Shown piece by piece: positions 27,973 to 38,732 of a stretch of DNA of 64,000 nucleotides. Each line of letters starts with the position of its first letter. Position 1 is the stretch's first letter. Position numbers and translations under genes: made by a program. The DNA comes from Sinohyriopsis cumingii (lineage: Eukaryota; Mollusca; Bivalvia; Unionida; Unionidae): NCBI GenBank assembly GCA_028554795.2, contig CM068832.1, forward strand, positions 84,673,049-84,737,048, read 5' to 3'. Below the pieces are notes generated by a model. The model did no database searches and was not told where the DNA came from. It worked only from the letters and a program-made list of their open reading frames with translations.

Positions 27973-28484
27973 AAACCCAAAGGTCCTTTTCAGGGCCACC
28001 CATATTTCTCGAAAAGAGATAGCCTTTCGATTGCCTACCCCTTTTTAATTTTTTTTAACAAAAAATCCCATGTTCAATTCCCCTTGTCCCTAAAGTAGTT
28101 TTTTTTTCTTTTCTAACATGTTCAATTCCCCTTTGTCCCTAGACAAACCCAAACTCGATTCCCATGTTCAATTCCCCTTGTCCCTAGACAGACCCAAACT
28201 CTATTCCCCATGTTCAATTGCCTTTGTCCCTAGAATCGATATTTTTTTTTTCCATTGTTCGAATGCCTTTGTCGCTAAAATCAATATTTCCTTTTTTTTC
28301 CTTTCTCCAATGTTAAATTCCATTGTCGCTAATCTTACCCAGGGTTTTTTGCCCATGTTAAATTTCCATTGTCGCTAATCTTACCCAGGGTGGTTAATGT
28401 TAAATTTCCATTGTCGCTAATCTTACCCAGGGGGTGTTTTTAATGCTAATTCCCATTGTCGCTAATCTCACCCCATTCACTACT
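27973..28484. repeat. Right terminal inverted repeat of E2
   Basis: Same nine-unit minisatellite structure as in E1; one base shorter in a T-run. Pairs with the left TIR 10772-10986. Confidence 0.92.
27982..28020 (+). terminator. Histone-type mRNA 3' end, stem-loop B, inside right TIR (E2)
   Basis: Stem-loop at 27982-27997, ACCCA and purine-rich element as in E1. Confidence 0.85.
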
Positions 28485-28490
28485 GTTGAC
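28485..28490. repeat. Target site duplication GTTGAC, right end of E2
   Basis: Matches 10766-10771 at the left end of the same element. Confidence 0.9.
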
Positions 28491-30174
28491 ATATTGGCAA
28501 AGGCTGACTCCAAGTTAACATCACTAAAACTATTTTCTGATCTTTTGTCACTGACACTGTCATCAAAACATCTAAGTAATTCAGAGAAGATGAGCATTTT
28601 GAACAGAGAGCTTCGGAGGCATAACAAAAACAAAGAAAGAAGATTAAATAGAAAAGTGCATACATAATTTTAGTGGATTGATTGGCTCTCCCCAGTGCTG
28701 TTTACTATTTGCACGGACAGTAACTTATTTGACAGAGGACTCAAGTTCGTTAAGTCTCAAGAGAAGATGTATTCTGTAAATATCAGTGAGTTAAAGAATG
28801 AAATATTCATATCTCTGGCATTTCTCTTTTGTCATGACATGGTAATGAAGAGTATTTATCAGCTGAAACCATTCCCAAGTCTAGCAACAAATTATTCATG
28901 GAACTTGCTTCTTACCTGCATATTTCAAAAGAGAAGGCAGACATGACATTACTGAGAGAGGCTTATGAAAATTTGGGGGTGGGGGATGTACATTGAGAAA
29001 TCAATTTTAAATGAAATCGTTAAAGGGGTTTCAGTTAAAAGATCCTTCTTCTGGTTCTCTCATGCTACAGTCTGTGAGGCAGTAGGACAGGTCTTAGCAA
29101 AACATTCTTTAGAGATGGTTGTAAAACATGGAGACACAGAATATTTATATCAGAGGACCTACACTGCAGAAGTCAAGAACAAAACTTCAGAGAATGTGTT
29201 TTGACCAGTGTCTATGCATTCACCTTTGGCAGAGCGAATGGTTCATGATGTTGTAGAGAAAACACTTGTAAAGAGTACTGCAAAACATTCAGTTCTCCAG
29301 CAGAACCAGTTTTTGATGAAACTGAAAGATGAGTTGCACAAAGGTAATAGGATCAATGACTTTTTCATGGATAACTCAGAATACTTTTGGTAGAACTTAT
29401 AAGAAGGACAGTGTACCACATTTTTGCAGCATGCAGTACAAAGTGATGAAGATACAGTCAAATCAGTGTACAGTACAGTAAATGGAATTCTTGACATGCA
29501 CACATAATAATAAGTGCTCAGGCTGTTGGCAGTGTAAAGAGAAGCAGAAACTTCTGAAATTAGCTCTCTAATACCACCATTTTGAGATTGCAGACAAACT
29601 AATTACCTTGAATGCCTGTTATACACATGTAAGTCTCTCTAATGCTGCCAGACATGGTGACCTCAGTAGAGTTCAGACTATCATGGAGTATTCAAAAGAG
29701 GAATCAGGTTTTCAATCCAGAAGGTATTAAGGTAAAAAAGGCATTATGTGTAGCCTATATATCAGGAAGCCGGCATGTAATAGAGATTTTATTACAAGAA
29801 GGTATCACGCTAGATAACATACATGTAGTAGATGATGTACATATGGAGATATCAATATTTTTATGAAGGTAGTGGGACATCTGAAATCTCGTAATAAGTG
29901 GCATCCACACTGGGAACATGATAGCAAATGTGGGTATTTCTTCCATCTTTATATGTATTTAAATCAGTTTGCTAAAGTTGGATTTGCTTCTTATCAACCT
30001 CCATGTTCCACAGCACTTTACATGGCCTCTTGTAATGAGAAGTTTGATGTGGCAGATTATCTCCTGCAAAATGAAGCAAAAGTGTCAATGGACATGCTTG
30101 CAGGGGTGACAGAACATAGTTCAAAGGTAGCTGTTGGTAAAGTGATACAACATTTAAAAGTCAGTTGTATCTGA
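28491..30174 (+). pseudogene. Host STAND NTPase/ankyrin gene, downstream part (spacer 2)
   Basis: Same broken content as 7339-9022, with the same stops. The non-coding stretch 30175-31540 follows. Confidence 0.75.
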
Positions 30175-30801
30175 GATCCCCATTGTGATGATGTTTCTAA
30201 TGTATTAGGAAGAGCTTCTGGGGCACAAACGTATGATGTGTGTGATATGCTGGTTCAGGAGAAGTCTCAATGACAGTGAAAAATCTACATTGTGTGGTGG
30301 GGAGAATTCATATATCATTGAATGTAACATATTTTGCTTAGTGACACTGGAAGTTTCACCTTAAAATTTGATATGAAGCAACAGAAACTTCACATAAAAG
30401 AGGTTGTTAAATGAGCAGAAAAGTACGTCAGTCATACATGGAGAAGAACTTTTGGAATATCTCCTTTATGTAGATGTATGTTATCAATGGCAGAACATAC
30501 TGACATGATAAAATAATTAGCATGGAATCAATGGACAGTTATTCTCTTTTACTGACAAAAAAGAATGCTGCTTCCATGATGGATACCTGAGATGAATTCA
30601 AAATTTAAAGAATACGGCAAATTACAAATAATTAATCACGACTGCTGAACATTAAAGTAACTTTTACACGGCCAGAGTCATTTTGCATAACTTCTTCACC
30701 TCATGTTTTGATATGTATTAGGATGACAAAATTATTGATTCATTAATATAATGATTAAACACTTCACAAATATTATTTATTACTAATACAATGTAAGTCC
30801 G

Positions 30802-30836
<35 letters not shown>

Positions 30837-31540
30837 GTTTGTTGATAGTAATACTAGTACAGGGCTTTACAGATTTCTAGACAATACACAGACAACTATT
30901 AATGTAGTTAGATTGTATTTGACATACACTTTGGATTGTAAATACACTTAATATCTTAGAATGCCTTGGGGATTTTTTGATAGATTTACAGCATTTTTTA
31001 TTTGCATACTTTAGTGTTTGAATATTATTCTGTCCATTCATCCATATGCCCACCACCACAATTTCTAAATTGCTGTTTGGAAATGAATCAAACATGGTTG
31101 CTTGTGTCATGACTGTCTGCAATATTGGGTATAATTTTGTTCCTCCCCCGGTCATCCTTGGGAGGTTGTTAAAGATCAAGGTTTAAAACAGTATGGTGCC
31201 ATTTTTTAATAATTTGTACCAATGTTGTACATGCATTTATAGGAGGAAGATTCTTGATGCAGCGAAAACTTTATAAGAGGGTCACTGAGGGATAAAGCCT
31301 TCTGTAATATATAAGTGGCTGGTATATTGAGATTAATTTTATATGAAATTTATTATATTGGGTCTTGGAAGGACTCTGGATTGCGACTCTTGGGTCACGA
31401 TTTAAAGATGGAGTTAGTGTTGTGGGAGATAAAAATTTCATAAAAAGATCAGAGATTGCTCTAAGGGTTTTTTTTTTTTTGTTCTAAAGAAGACCTTGAT
31501 ACGCGTTTCTCTTTCTTTCTGTTTTTTTTTCCCCACCTAG

Positions 31541-31914
31541 GTCAGACAGAGGATAAGTTTGATACAGTTAGAAGACTAGGATGCATTCAAACAACACAGG
31601 CTGCAGAAGCTAAGAAACTGCATGAGGAGAAAAGGTATATTGTCATCAAAGGAAATCCAGGAAAAGGAAAGGCAATAATAGCCTTTGATATGATAGATAC
31701 TGAAATGTATAGAGATAGGCATGTAGTGGTATAGAGTCCGAGTGATTGGAAGACAGTGGACACAGATTGGGTAGATATTGTTGTGCTGGAGGGCATACTA
31801 GGAAAATGTGACTTTGACCCTAGCTATCTGCAAGAGTGGATGGTATACCTACCTACCATACAGGAACATGTAGATGCAGGAAAGTTACGGGTCATAATTA
31901 CCACCCGAGTTGAC
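31541..31914 (+). pseudogene. Host STAND NTPase P-loop exon (spacer 2)
   Basis: Same as 10398-10771, including GNPGKGKA and the in-frame TAG. Confidence 0.75.
31909..31914. repeat. Target site duplication GTTGAC, left end of E3
   Basis: Partner at 49631-49636. Confidence 0.9.
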
Positions 31915-32129
31915 AGTAGTGAATGGGGTGAGATTAGCGACAATGGGAATTAGCATTAAAAACATCCCCTGGGTAAGATTAGCGACAATGGAAATTTAAC
32001 ACTACTTTAGGGACAAGGGGAATTGAACATGGGATCTTTTTAAAAAAAAAAATTAAAAAAGGGGTAGGCAATCGAAAGGCTATCTCTTTTCGAGAAATGT
32101 GGGTGGCCCTGAAAAGGGCCTTTGGGTTT
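31915..32129. repeat. Left terminal inverted repeat of E3
   Basis: As in E2, with one C-to-T change in the second 45-bp unit. Confidence 0.92.
32082..32120 (-). terminator. Histone-type mRNA 3' end, stem-loop C (E3)
   Basis: Stem-loop at 32105-32120, identical to E2. Confidence 0.85.
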
Positions 32130-32182
32130 CTTCTTCTTCTTCTAACTCCTCCACTTCTTCCACCAAGTCCTCACTTTTTCCA

Positions 32183-32725
32183 TTATTCCTTTCTTCTTCT
32201 TTTTCTCCTCTGGCATCCAGTCTGGATGGCCCAAGGCTCTAAACTTTTTTCCTGGACTTTGATCCAATTCTGATTTAGCCTTTCAAAATCAGCCTGTTTC
32301 TTTTTGTTTTCCTGATCTTTTCTTTCTTTATTCCATCTCTCTTTAATCTTCTTTACCTCTACCTCCATCACTTTTCTCATAAACTCCTCTCCTTTCCTCA
32401 GTCTTTCCTGACCTCTCTCCACAAAAGAGCACTCTGTCCCATGTGACATATTTTCAAGAAAGCACCTGACTTTGCTTGCATTGTCAAGTGCTTCCTTTAG
32501 GCTTCCCACTCTGACATAGGTGGGATTTATCATACCTCTCAGTCTCTTTTCCTCCTCTTCTATCATTTCTGCTATCACTTCTTTTGCTACGTTTAGGCAT
32601 TTAGCGTAGTCCAGATACTCTGCTATCTTCCATTCTTTTTCTAGTCTCTCCACTACATAGATACCATCCATTATCCAATTGTATATATGTACCAAATTGT
32701 TGAACAACTCACTTGCAACCACCAT
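32183..32725 (-). CDS. Coiled-coil gene C (E3)
   Basis: As 11040-11582, with GQERLRKG. The neighbouring-frame TAG is at 32142-32144. Confidence 0.6.
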   Translation of the reverse strand: MVVASELFNNLVHIYNWIMDGIYVVERLEKEWKIAEYLDYAKCLNVAKEVIAEMIEEEEKRLRGMINPTYVRVGSLKEALDNASKVRCFLENMSHGTECSFVERGQERLRKGEEFMRKVMEVEVKKIKERWNKERKDQENKKKQADFERLNQNWIKVQEKSLEPWAIQTGCQRRKRRRKE

Positions 32726-32788
32726 CTTCGTTTTTATTATTCCGTAGAATGGTTCGAGCATCAAACCTTGTGGGTTCTTATAGTTCAA

Positions 32789-32883
32789 GTACGGATGTGA
32801 AGGAAAACATCCCCTAAAAACATAAAATTGATCTTACCTAGATCATGACCAAACAACGCGCGGACGTGAAGGAAAACATCCCC
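32789..32883 (-). promoter_or_regulatory. Two shared promoter boxes upstream of gene C (E3)
   Basis: Boxes at 32789-32814 and 32858-32883, as in E2. Confidence 0.65.
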
Positions 32884-32918
32884 CTACTCTTCTCATTTCA
32901 TATAATATACTATCCACA

Positions 32919-33253
32919 TAAGTGAAGCAACAATAAACAAACCCCAAATCTACTATTTACACACGCAAATCATTAAAAGAAAATCCATAATCTACTATCC
33001 ACACAGCCGTACGTGAGCGGTTACAAAACCCAAACTATACTCTCCACATACGCTAAGAAACAATAAACAAACCCCAAATCTACTATTTACACACGCAAAT
33101 CATTAAAACAAAATCCATAATCTACTATCCACACAATCGTACGTGAGCGGTTACAAAACCCAAACTATACTCTCCACATACGCTAAGAAACAATAAACAA
33201 ACCCATAATCTACTATTCACACAAACTTACGTGAGCGGTTACAAACACATACA
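32919..33253. repeat. 130-bp tandem repeat, about 2.5 units (E3)
   Basis: Counterpart of 11776-12110, same period. Confidence 0.8.
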
Positions 33254-33326
33254 CTCGCACTATGAAAAATAGAGTCAGTGTTTATATTCACACTACTCTA
33301 CCTACACACATTGGCAAATTGATGGT

Positions 33327-33366
33327 TATTTCTTTTCTAGAGTATTGGGTAGCCCTGAAAAGGGTT
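33327..33366 (-). terminator. Histone-like mRNA 3' end, stem-loop D (E3)
   Basis: Stem-loop at 33351-33366 with the same A-C mismatch as E2. Confidence 0.65.
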
Positions 33367-33541
33367 GTTTTTTGGAACTTCATGGACACCTGGTTAATGA
33401 TGGCACCTTCCAGGCCTGGCGCCACATACGCATCTTGTTCTCCAGTTGCTTTTTACTTTTTTTGGGAGAGAGCAGAGGGAGGATAAATAGCTTCAGAGTC
33501 CCAATTTTCTGTCTCTGGGATTCTCAAATTTCTTCTCTCCT

Positions 33542-33772
33542 TTACTCCTCTTCTTTGTTTCTTCTCTCCTCCTCCTCTTCTTTGTATCTTCTCTCCGCCT
33601 CTTCTTTGTATCTTCTCTCCTCCTCTTCTTTGTTTCTTCCCTCCTCCTCTTTCATCCTTCCCTCTTCCACAATGGCTTCCGCGGCCAGTTCGTTCAACAG
33701 GCGCCTGGCATAATCCAGATGCACATGAAGTTCCAACAGTTTCGCTAGTCTGGTGTTCATTCTGGTGTTCAT
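33542..33772 (-). CDS. Coiled-coil gene D (E3)
   Basis: Same as 12399-12629; the neighbouring frame is open to 33453. Promoter box at 33824-33849. Confidence 0.55.
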   Translation of the reverse strand: MNTRMNTRLAKLLELHVHLDYARRLLNELAAEAIVEEGRMKEEEGRNKEEEERRYKEEAERRYKEEEEERRNKEEE

Positions 33773-34195
33773 CAATCAACAAGGGTAGCTGGACTGCCGA
33801 ACGAGTTTCAATTTATACTAAAAGTGCGGACGTGAAGGAAAACATCCCCCTAAAAACATAAAACTGATCTTACCTAGATCATGACCAAACAACGCGCGGA
33901 CCTAAAAGAAACACTCACTCACTTTTTTATACTACCCATTCCTATTCTAAAAATTTTTTTCATTAATCACTTCAATATACTATTCACATACGCAAAGCAA
34001 TCCAATCAAACCCCCAAATGTACTCTCCCCACACCTCAAACAGCCCCAAAAAACATGATCTTAATCTACTATCCACACCAACGTACGTGAGATGTTACAA
34101 ACACAAACACACAAACACATACACTCGCACTATTAAAAAAAGAGTTAGTGTTTATATTCACCCTACTCTACCTACACACATTGGCAAATTGATGG

Positions 34196-34236
34196 TTATT
34201 TCTTTTCTAGAGTATTGGGTAGCTCTGAAAAGAGCT
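34196..34236 (-). terminator. Histone-type mRNA 3' end, stem-loop E (E3)
   Basis: Stem-loop at 34221-34236, perfect stem as in E2. Confidence 0.8.
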
Positions 34237-34442
34237 GGTTTTTTTTTTGTTTTTTTTTTTTTGTTTGCTATGGCAATCTTTTAGTTTCTAAGAATGCGAT
34301 GTCCTCTGAGGATAGACTTTCTGGCGATAGGTCTGCTTCTTCGGAAAGAGAAGAAGAACTCTTTGGTGTCGATACGACAATCGACAAAGCCTCTGTCAGG
34401 TTAAGGTTGCTGCTGCTGCTGCTGCTGTTGCTGTTGTTGTTG

Positions 34443-34652
34443 CTATTGCTGCTGCTGTCTCTGAAGTCTGTACTTCTCTGTCCATTCTTCTTTCTCCCTG
34501 TTCACTTCTTCTCTGAAGAGCTCTTCTATCAGGTCTTCAGTAACTTTTAACATTCTCACATTCTCTATCTCTTCTGGCTTCGGTATCAGACTGTGTCTGA
34601 CCCTATGCAAATTCACGTAGGCTTCGTTTAGCTTAGCTAGTTTGGAGCACAT
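34443..34652 (-). CDS. Coiled-coil/poly-Q gene E (E3)
   Basis: Same as 13300-13509, with the same TAG in the Q tract; the neighbouring frame is open to 34268. The TATA-like site reads TTTAAAAACC here. Promoter box at 34718-34743. Confidence 0.55.
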   Translation of the reverse strand: MCSKLAKLNEAYVNLHRVRHSLIPKPEEIENVRMLKVTEDLIEELFREEVNREKEEWTEKYRLQRQQQQ

Positions 34653-35112
34653 CTTCGTAGGAGGATGAGTCGACAATGGATGGTTAGACTGGAAACAACC
34701 CGGTTTTTAAAGTCAAAGCGCGGACGTGAAGGAAAACATCCCTCTACGGTTTTCGAGCCGCAACGTTCAATGAGTGTCATGAGAGGGATAGTAAGAAGTC
34801 AAAGAGCATAAATCAACATTCTTATAGCCAAACAAACCACAAAGGCATTTTTTTCAAAACACAACATTTTTTATTCAAAATCACTTAATATTAACCAACA
34901 ACTCTAACATTTTTTTAACAATAATCCAACAATATAACATCAAACATTTTTTTCAAATCTCAAACATTTTTTTTCAATTTACACTCTACTTTAAACAGGG
35001 TTGGCAAAGTTGTGAATGAAATTGTGATTTCCACTGTTGCAAGTCATTGAGTCATGGATGGACACTACGTTTCCTAGCTGAAGACAACAAAATAAGCATA
35101 CTAGTCACAAAA

Positions 35113-35595
35113 TCAACGATTTACTTTCTCATCGTTTCTAGAAAAATCACGATCAAAATAAGTCACTAAATGTTCTTTTGCTGATAATAAGTGATCAATT
35201 TCGATCTCGACTTTCTCTTTGAATTTGTCAATGAGGGCTTTGATGTAATGGATGTCTCGAGTCGTTAATGGAGGACAGAAATGTTCACGCAAGTCTTTAT
35301 ACCACCAACGTAACACGTCTTTTTTAAACAGACTCCAAGCTTCGTCCAGATATTCGTTGAATTTTTCTTCTTGACTGATGTTTTGACATCCATAGTAATC
35401 ATGCTTCATCCATATCGTAATTGTGTCTGCCAGGTATGTAGCACAGTAGGAGACCAATTGCTGTTCTTGTTCTGGACATCTCGACTTGATCACGATGTCC
35501 TTTTCGTCTTTGTGTTGGGATTCTCCTTCCACGGTCTCCTCACATTCCATCTTCAAAGCTTCTCCACTAGGTAAAGAGGGAGAACAGTTTTCCAT
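35113..35595 (-). CDS. 160-aa acidic helical protein (E3, intact)
   Basis: ATG 35593-35595. The N-terminal third is acidic (MECEETVEGESQHKDEKD). Then comes a helical region with Cys and Trp residues (QEQQLVSYCATYLADTITIW, DEAWSLFKKDVLRWWYKDLR) and a charged C-terminus. I recognise no family. It lies directly downstream of the major capsid gene (5 bases between), in the place where Polintons often keep virion genes, so a part in assembly is possible. I checked it for a cysteine protease pattern because that gene is missing here, and saw no catalytic His/Asp/Gln/Cys arrangement. Intact in E3 and E4, stopped in E2. Confidence 0.72.
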   Translation of the reverse strand: MENCSPSLPSGEALKMECEETVEGESQHKDEKDIVIKSRCPEQEQQLVSYCATYLADTITIWMKHDYYGCQNISQEEKFNEYLDEAWSLFKKDVLRWWYKDLREHFCPPLTTRDIHYIKALIDKFKEKVEIEIDHLLSAKEHLVTYFDRDFSRNDEKVNR

Positions 35596-35600
35596 AGCTT

Positions 35601-36908
35601 CTAATAGTCTAGAATGACTTCTCTCAAACTGTTGATTTCTATCGTATTATCGAATTCTGCATACAGGATGACGTTCACTGTCTCTTTCAGTGGTTCTGTA
35701 AACTGAAGTTCCACACGAATCTGGCCGGATTTTATAGGGTGAAAATATCCCTCGTCGCTGCCTTGGTCTGGAGTGAAATCAAATGCCCACAAAGCATAAC
35801 CTCCTGCATAATCCTCGTACGTAATGCCGTGACTGGTGTTGGTCCCTAACTGTCCGGTGGCTTCGTACAGGGACAAGTACGATCTCAAGTAATTCATCTT
35901 TGTGGGATCAAAGTCAGGTTCGAAAGGTCGGGTACACAAGGTCTTGCCGTCGCGACTGACTTCGATTTTCTTCACGTTGAAGTGATGAAAGTTGAAAGGA
36001 TTTTTAGTGAAGGCTCCGTTGAAGGCTTTATTCTCGACCATACCAAGGATTAAACGCTTGGGTAACTGTCCTTGAAATAGATGATCTTCGATCATGGATT
36101 GATGGTTAGCGGGAATGGTGAACGTTTTCACTTCCACGCGTCGTATGGGATACTTGGCGGTCGTTCTGCTCAACGTTTGACTGATGTCGTTTCCCACTTT
36201 AGGTAACACTTCCACGCGTCGTACGTAGAGTTTGGCCTCCTCGATTTGGCTTTTGGGATTGCCAGCAGCAGTATCAGCCAACAAATGGAAAGCGGCACTG
36301 CTACGATTCAGTCTCAAGCGAACATTTACCCCGTTCAGCAAATATTTCTCTTGCAACCACATGTCCAAATGCAAACGATCCATCAGTTCTAAACTCTTCT
36401 TATTTAAGATTTTGCTTCGTCTTTCCACAAAGCCGTCATTGTCTTTATCTATTTCGTCAAACTCCTTCGCTTCGTCAGGTTCCCATAGCACACACGCATT
36501 GAGATGAGTATTCTTGGCATCTATTCCGTACGTCAAGAGATTTTCCAGGTAGGCACGATAAGGGTAAGTATCCATGCTGCTGCTGACCAGTTTGTTATTC
36601 AAGTACAAGTCCACTGAGCTGAACAAGGAATGCATGAAATTGTTGACGGGAGCTATATTCTCAGTGTCTTCTACTCCACCATCATCCTTATCTAGAACTT
36701 TGACTTTCAGGTACAAGTAACTGCTATTCAGATCGATGTAATCTTCGGGCTGTCCTTTGATTTCAAACTCGATAGGAGCGGAATCGGTCAATGAGGAGAC
36801 GGGGTGAAATTCCACCCATTGGGATTCTTGCATGGTCATCATGGTGGGGGGCATGGCAAACAGATCCAGTTCCGACTTGGAACAGGCGCATGACTCTCGG
36901 TGCATCAT
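35601..36908 (-). CDS. MCP: Major capsid protein (E3)
   Basis: Protein identical to 14458-15765. Confidence 0.93.
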   Translation of the reverse strand: MMHRESCACSKSELDLFAMPPTMMTMQESQWVEFHPVSSLTDSAPIEFEIKGQPEDYIDLNSSYLYLKVKVLDKDDGGVEDTENIAPVNNFMHSLFSSVDLYLNNKLVSSSMDTYPYRAYLENLLTYGIDAKNTHLNACVLWEPDEAKEFDEIDKDNDGFVERRSKILNKKSLELMDRLHLDMWLQEKYLLNGVNVRLRLNRSSAAFHLLADTAAGNPKSQIEEAKLYVRRVEVLPKVGNDISQTLSRTTAKYPIRRVEVKTFTIPANHQSMIEDHLFQGQLPKRLILGMVENKAFNGAFTKNPFNFHHFNVKKIEVSRDGKTLCTRPFEPDFDPTKMNYLRSYLSLYEATGQLGTNTSHGITYEDYAGGYALWAFDFTPDQGSDEGYFHPIKSGQIRVELQFTEPLKETVNVILYAEFDNTIEINSLREVILDY

Positions 36909-36928
36909 TTTTTTGTTGTTGCTGTTTC

Positions 36929-37354
36929 TCAATAATCGAAAACGTCTAAGTCTCGAACGGTTCTTCTTTTCTTGGTCTTTCTAACTTTAGACGTGTGAAG
37001 TCTGGTAAAAGGGTGTTTTCTTCGTCGTCTCTTTCTGCCTTGTCCTTGCTGAATGCCTGACTCGGTAGCGTGCAGGGCATTTATAGGTGTGTCTCGTTGG
37101 CCCAAAAGGTCTTTACCCGTTTGTAGCAAGACATTTTTGCCTGCCCTTATGAAGGCTTCTTTGGGGTTTTGTTTGTCGATGATGAGATTTTGGAGAAATT
37201 CTTTGCCTTGCGTCAGTGCCGCATCTTTCAAGGCGTGCAATCCGCGTGTCACCATCGGTTTCAACACCGGAGCCACCGAACGAAAGGCCGATTTCAACAT
37301 ATCTCCTAAACCGTGTCCTCGCTGTCGAGCAACCCCTCGGTACACTGGATACAT
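36929..37354 (-). CDS. Small basic virion protein, 141 aa (E3)
   Basis: Identical to 15786-16211. Confidence 0.65.
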   Translation of the reverse strand: MYPVYRGVARQRGHGLGDMLKSAFRSVAPVLKPMVTRGLHALKDAALTQGKEFLQNLIIDKQNPKEAFIRAGKNVLLQTGKDLLGQRDTPINALHATESGIQQGQGRKRRRRKHPFTRLHTSKVRKTKKRRTVRDLDVFDY

Positions 37355-37357
37355 GAC

Positions 37358-38320
37358 TTACGAATCGTGAGAGAACCGTTTTCGAAAATGGAGTTTCACC
37401 GTGACTTTTCCTTTGGTGACTGGAATATTTTGTCCCAAATCTCCTTTTATAGCAATGTTGACCGTGTCCAAATACGACTTGCTGACAGGCAAATAATGAG
37501 GATGTACAAATTCGCGGTGGACGTGGTAAGTGTTTCCACCTTCCTCGTCAGTGGCCGTGGCAGAATTTACTTTGAAAGGAATGACACGCAGTAACGGCAC
37601 GGAGGTGTGTCCCACCACGTTGTACTCCACCACATCGGAGTACACAAAGATCAAATTCAGTCCCTGGTTCAGTTCTACCGGGAAAAGAAAATACCTTGCA
37701 AAATGCCCGTTGTTGTCAATCTCTGCTTTCTCTATCTTTTTGGTCTTTTCGTCCGTGACCAAATTGAGGTCTCCACCCAAAATGTCATACAATTCAGGGC
37801 AAAATTTAATACGTATACTTTTTTCCTCACTTTCAAATTTGATGAGGAGACGGTGAGACAGTTTGTGGTACTCAATGGTGACACGTTTTCTTAGTCCGGT
37901 CAGAACTTTGTCAAATGTTGCATAGAATTTGTCAGCGATGGCCTCCACCAGATGTTGACCACTAAAATAATGGCCTGAGTTAATTTTAAAGTGATAAACG
38001 TAAAAAGGAGGACAAGTGCCACTGCTGCTGCGGGGTAATGGGTCCTTCGCAAGAAATGATCTATGTTGAGGAGTGTTCGTCATGGTTTGCTGTACTGTTG
38101 GGTCCAGAATTTCGACGTCAAAAGTGTTTTGAGTTTCAGTGATGTTTTTGATTTGTGTTGGGTGAATCATTTCTACCAAAGCCACTTCTCAATGGGCTTC
38201 GTGATCTAAGGGGATGGCCTGAGGTAATTTGGCCGTGTAACAGCACAACGTGTTGTGGGGAAACACCTACATGGAACTGTCACTGGGTAAGGTTAAGTAA
38301 AATTGGTTTTGGTGACTCAT
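37358..38320 (-). pseudogene. mCP: Minor capsid (penton) protein, two stops (E3)
   Basis: Carries the shared TGA (38189-38191) and a private GAG-to-TAG stop at 38267-38269, within the first 20 codons. His replaces Gln near the C-terminus. Confidence 0.88.
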
Positions 38321-38727
38321 AATTCCAGAGTTCTGTGGCTGTCCGAGGGGTTACTGGACGTCAGAGGCGTGTCTCCGCTCAAAATGGGGTTCTGGTTGTG
38401 GTTGGAGTGGTGACTGGCACTGGCACTGGACAAAAGGTTCCCGTGATTCCCGTTGGAAGAGAATTTCATGGAGAGATTGGAAAGCAGGTAACCGATGCAA
38501 CTGCTCAATAAAATGGTCCACAATTGTTTGTCTCCTTGTTGCAAACTCAAATTGGCAATGGCTGCCCCGATGACACAATACACCACGAAGATTTGGCAGA
38601 AAAAGACGATTTGCGTTTTAGGCACACGTTCTCCGCACCACACCCACAAGGGTTGTTTTTGTAAATCTTGCAGAGAAGAACTAGGTGAAGGAGTGGTCGA
38701 CGTAGCTGCGTCTGTGTGAAAGGGCAT
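38317..38727 (-). CDS. Two-helix membrane protein (E3)
   Basis: Identical to 17174-17584. Confidence 0.72.
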   Translation of the reverse strand: MPFHTDAATSTTPSPSSSLQDLQKQPLWVWCGERVPKTQIVFFCQIFVVYCVIGAAIANLSLQQGDKQLWTILLSSCIGYLLSNLSMKFSSNGNHGNLLSSASASHHSNHNQNPILSGDTPLTSSNPSDSHRTLEL

Positions 38728-38732
38728 GATGG

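Larger units (their letters stand above)
10772..28484. mobile_element. Maverick/Polinton element E2, complete (17,713 bp)
   Basis: Starts AGTAGTG and ends CACTACT, flanked by GTTGAC on both sides. It encodes the Polinton hallmark set: protein-primed polymerase B, retrovirus-like integrase, packaging ATPase, and major and minor capsid proteins. No adenain-type protease was found. Capsid genes make it virus-like (adintovirus relatives). Stops and frameshifts in polymerase, integrase, ATPase and minor capsid make autonomous movement unlikely. Confidence 0.95.
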
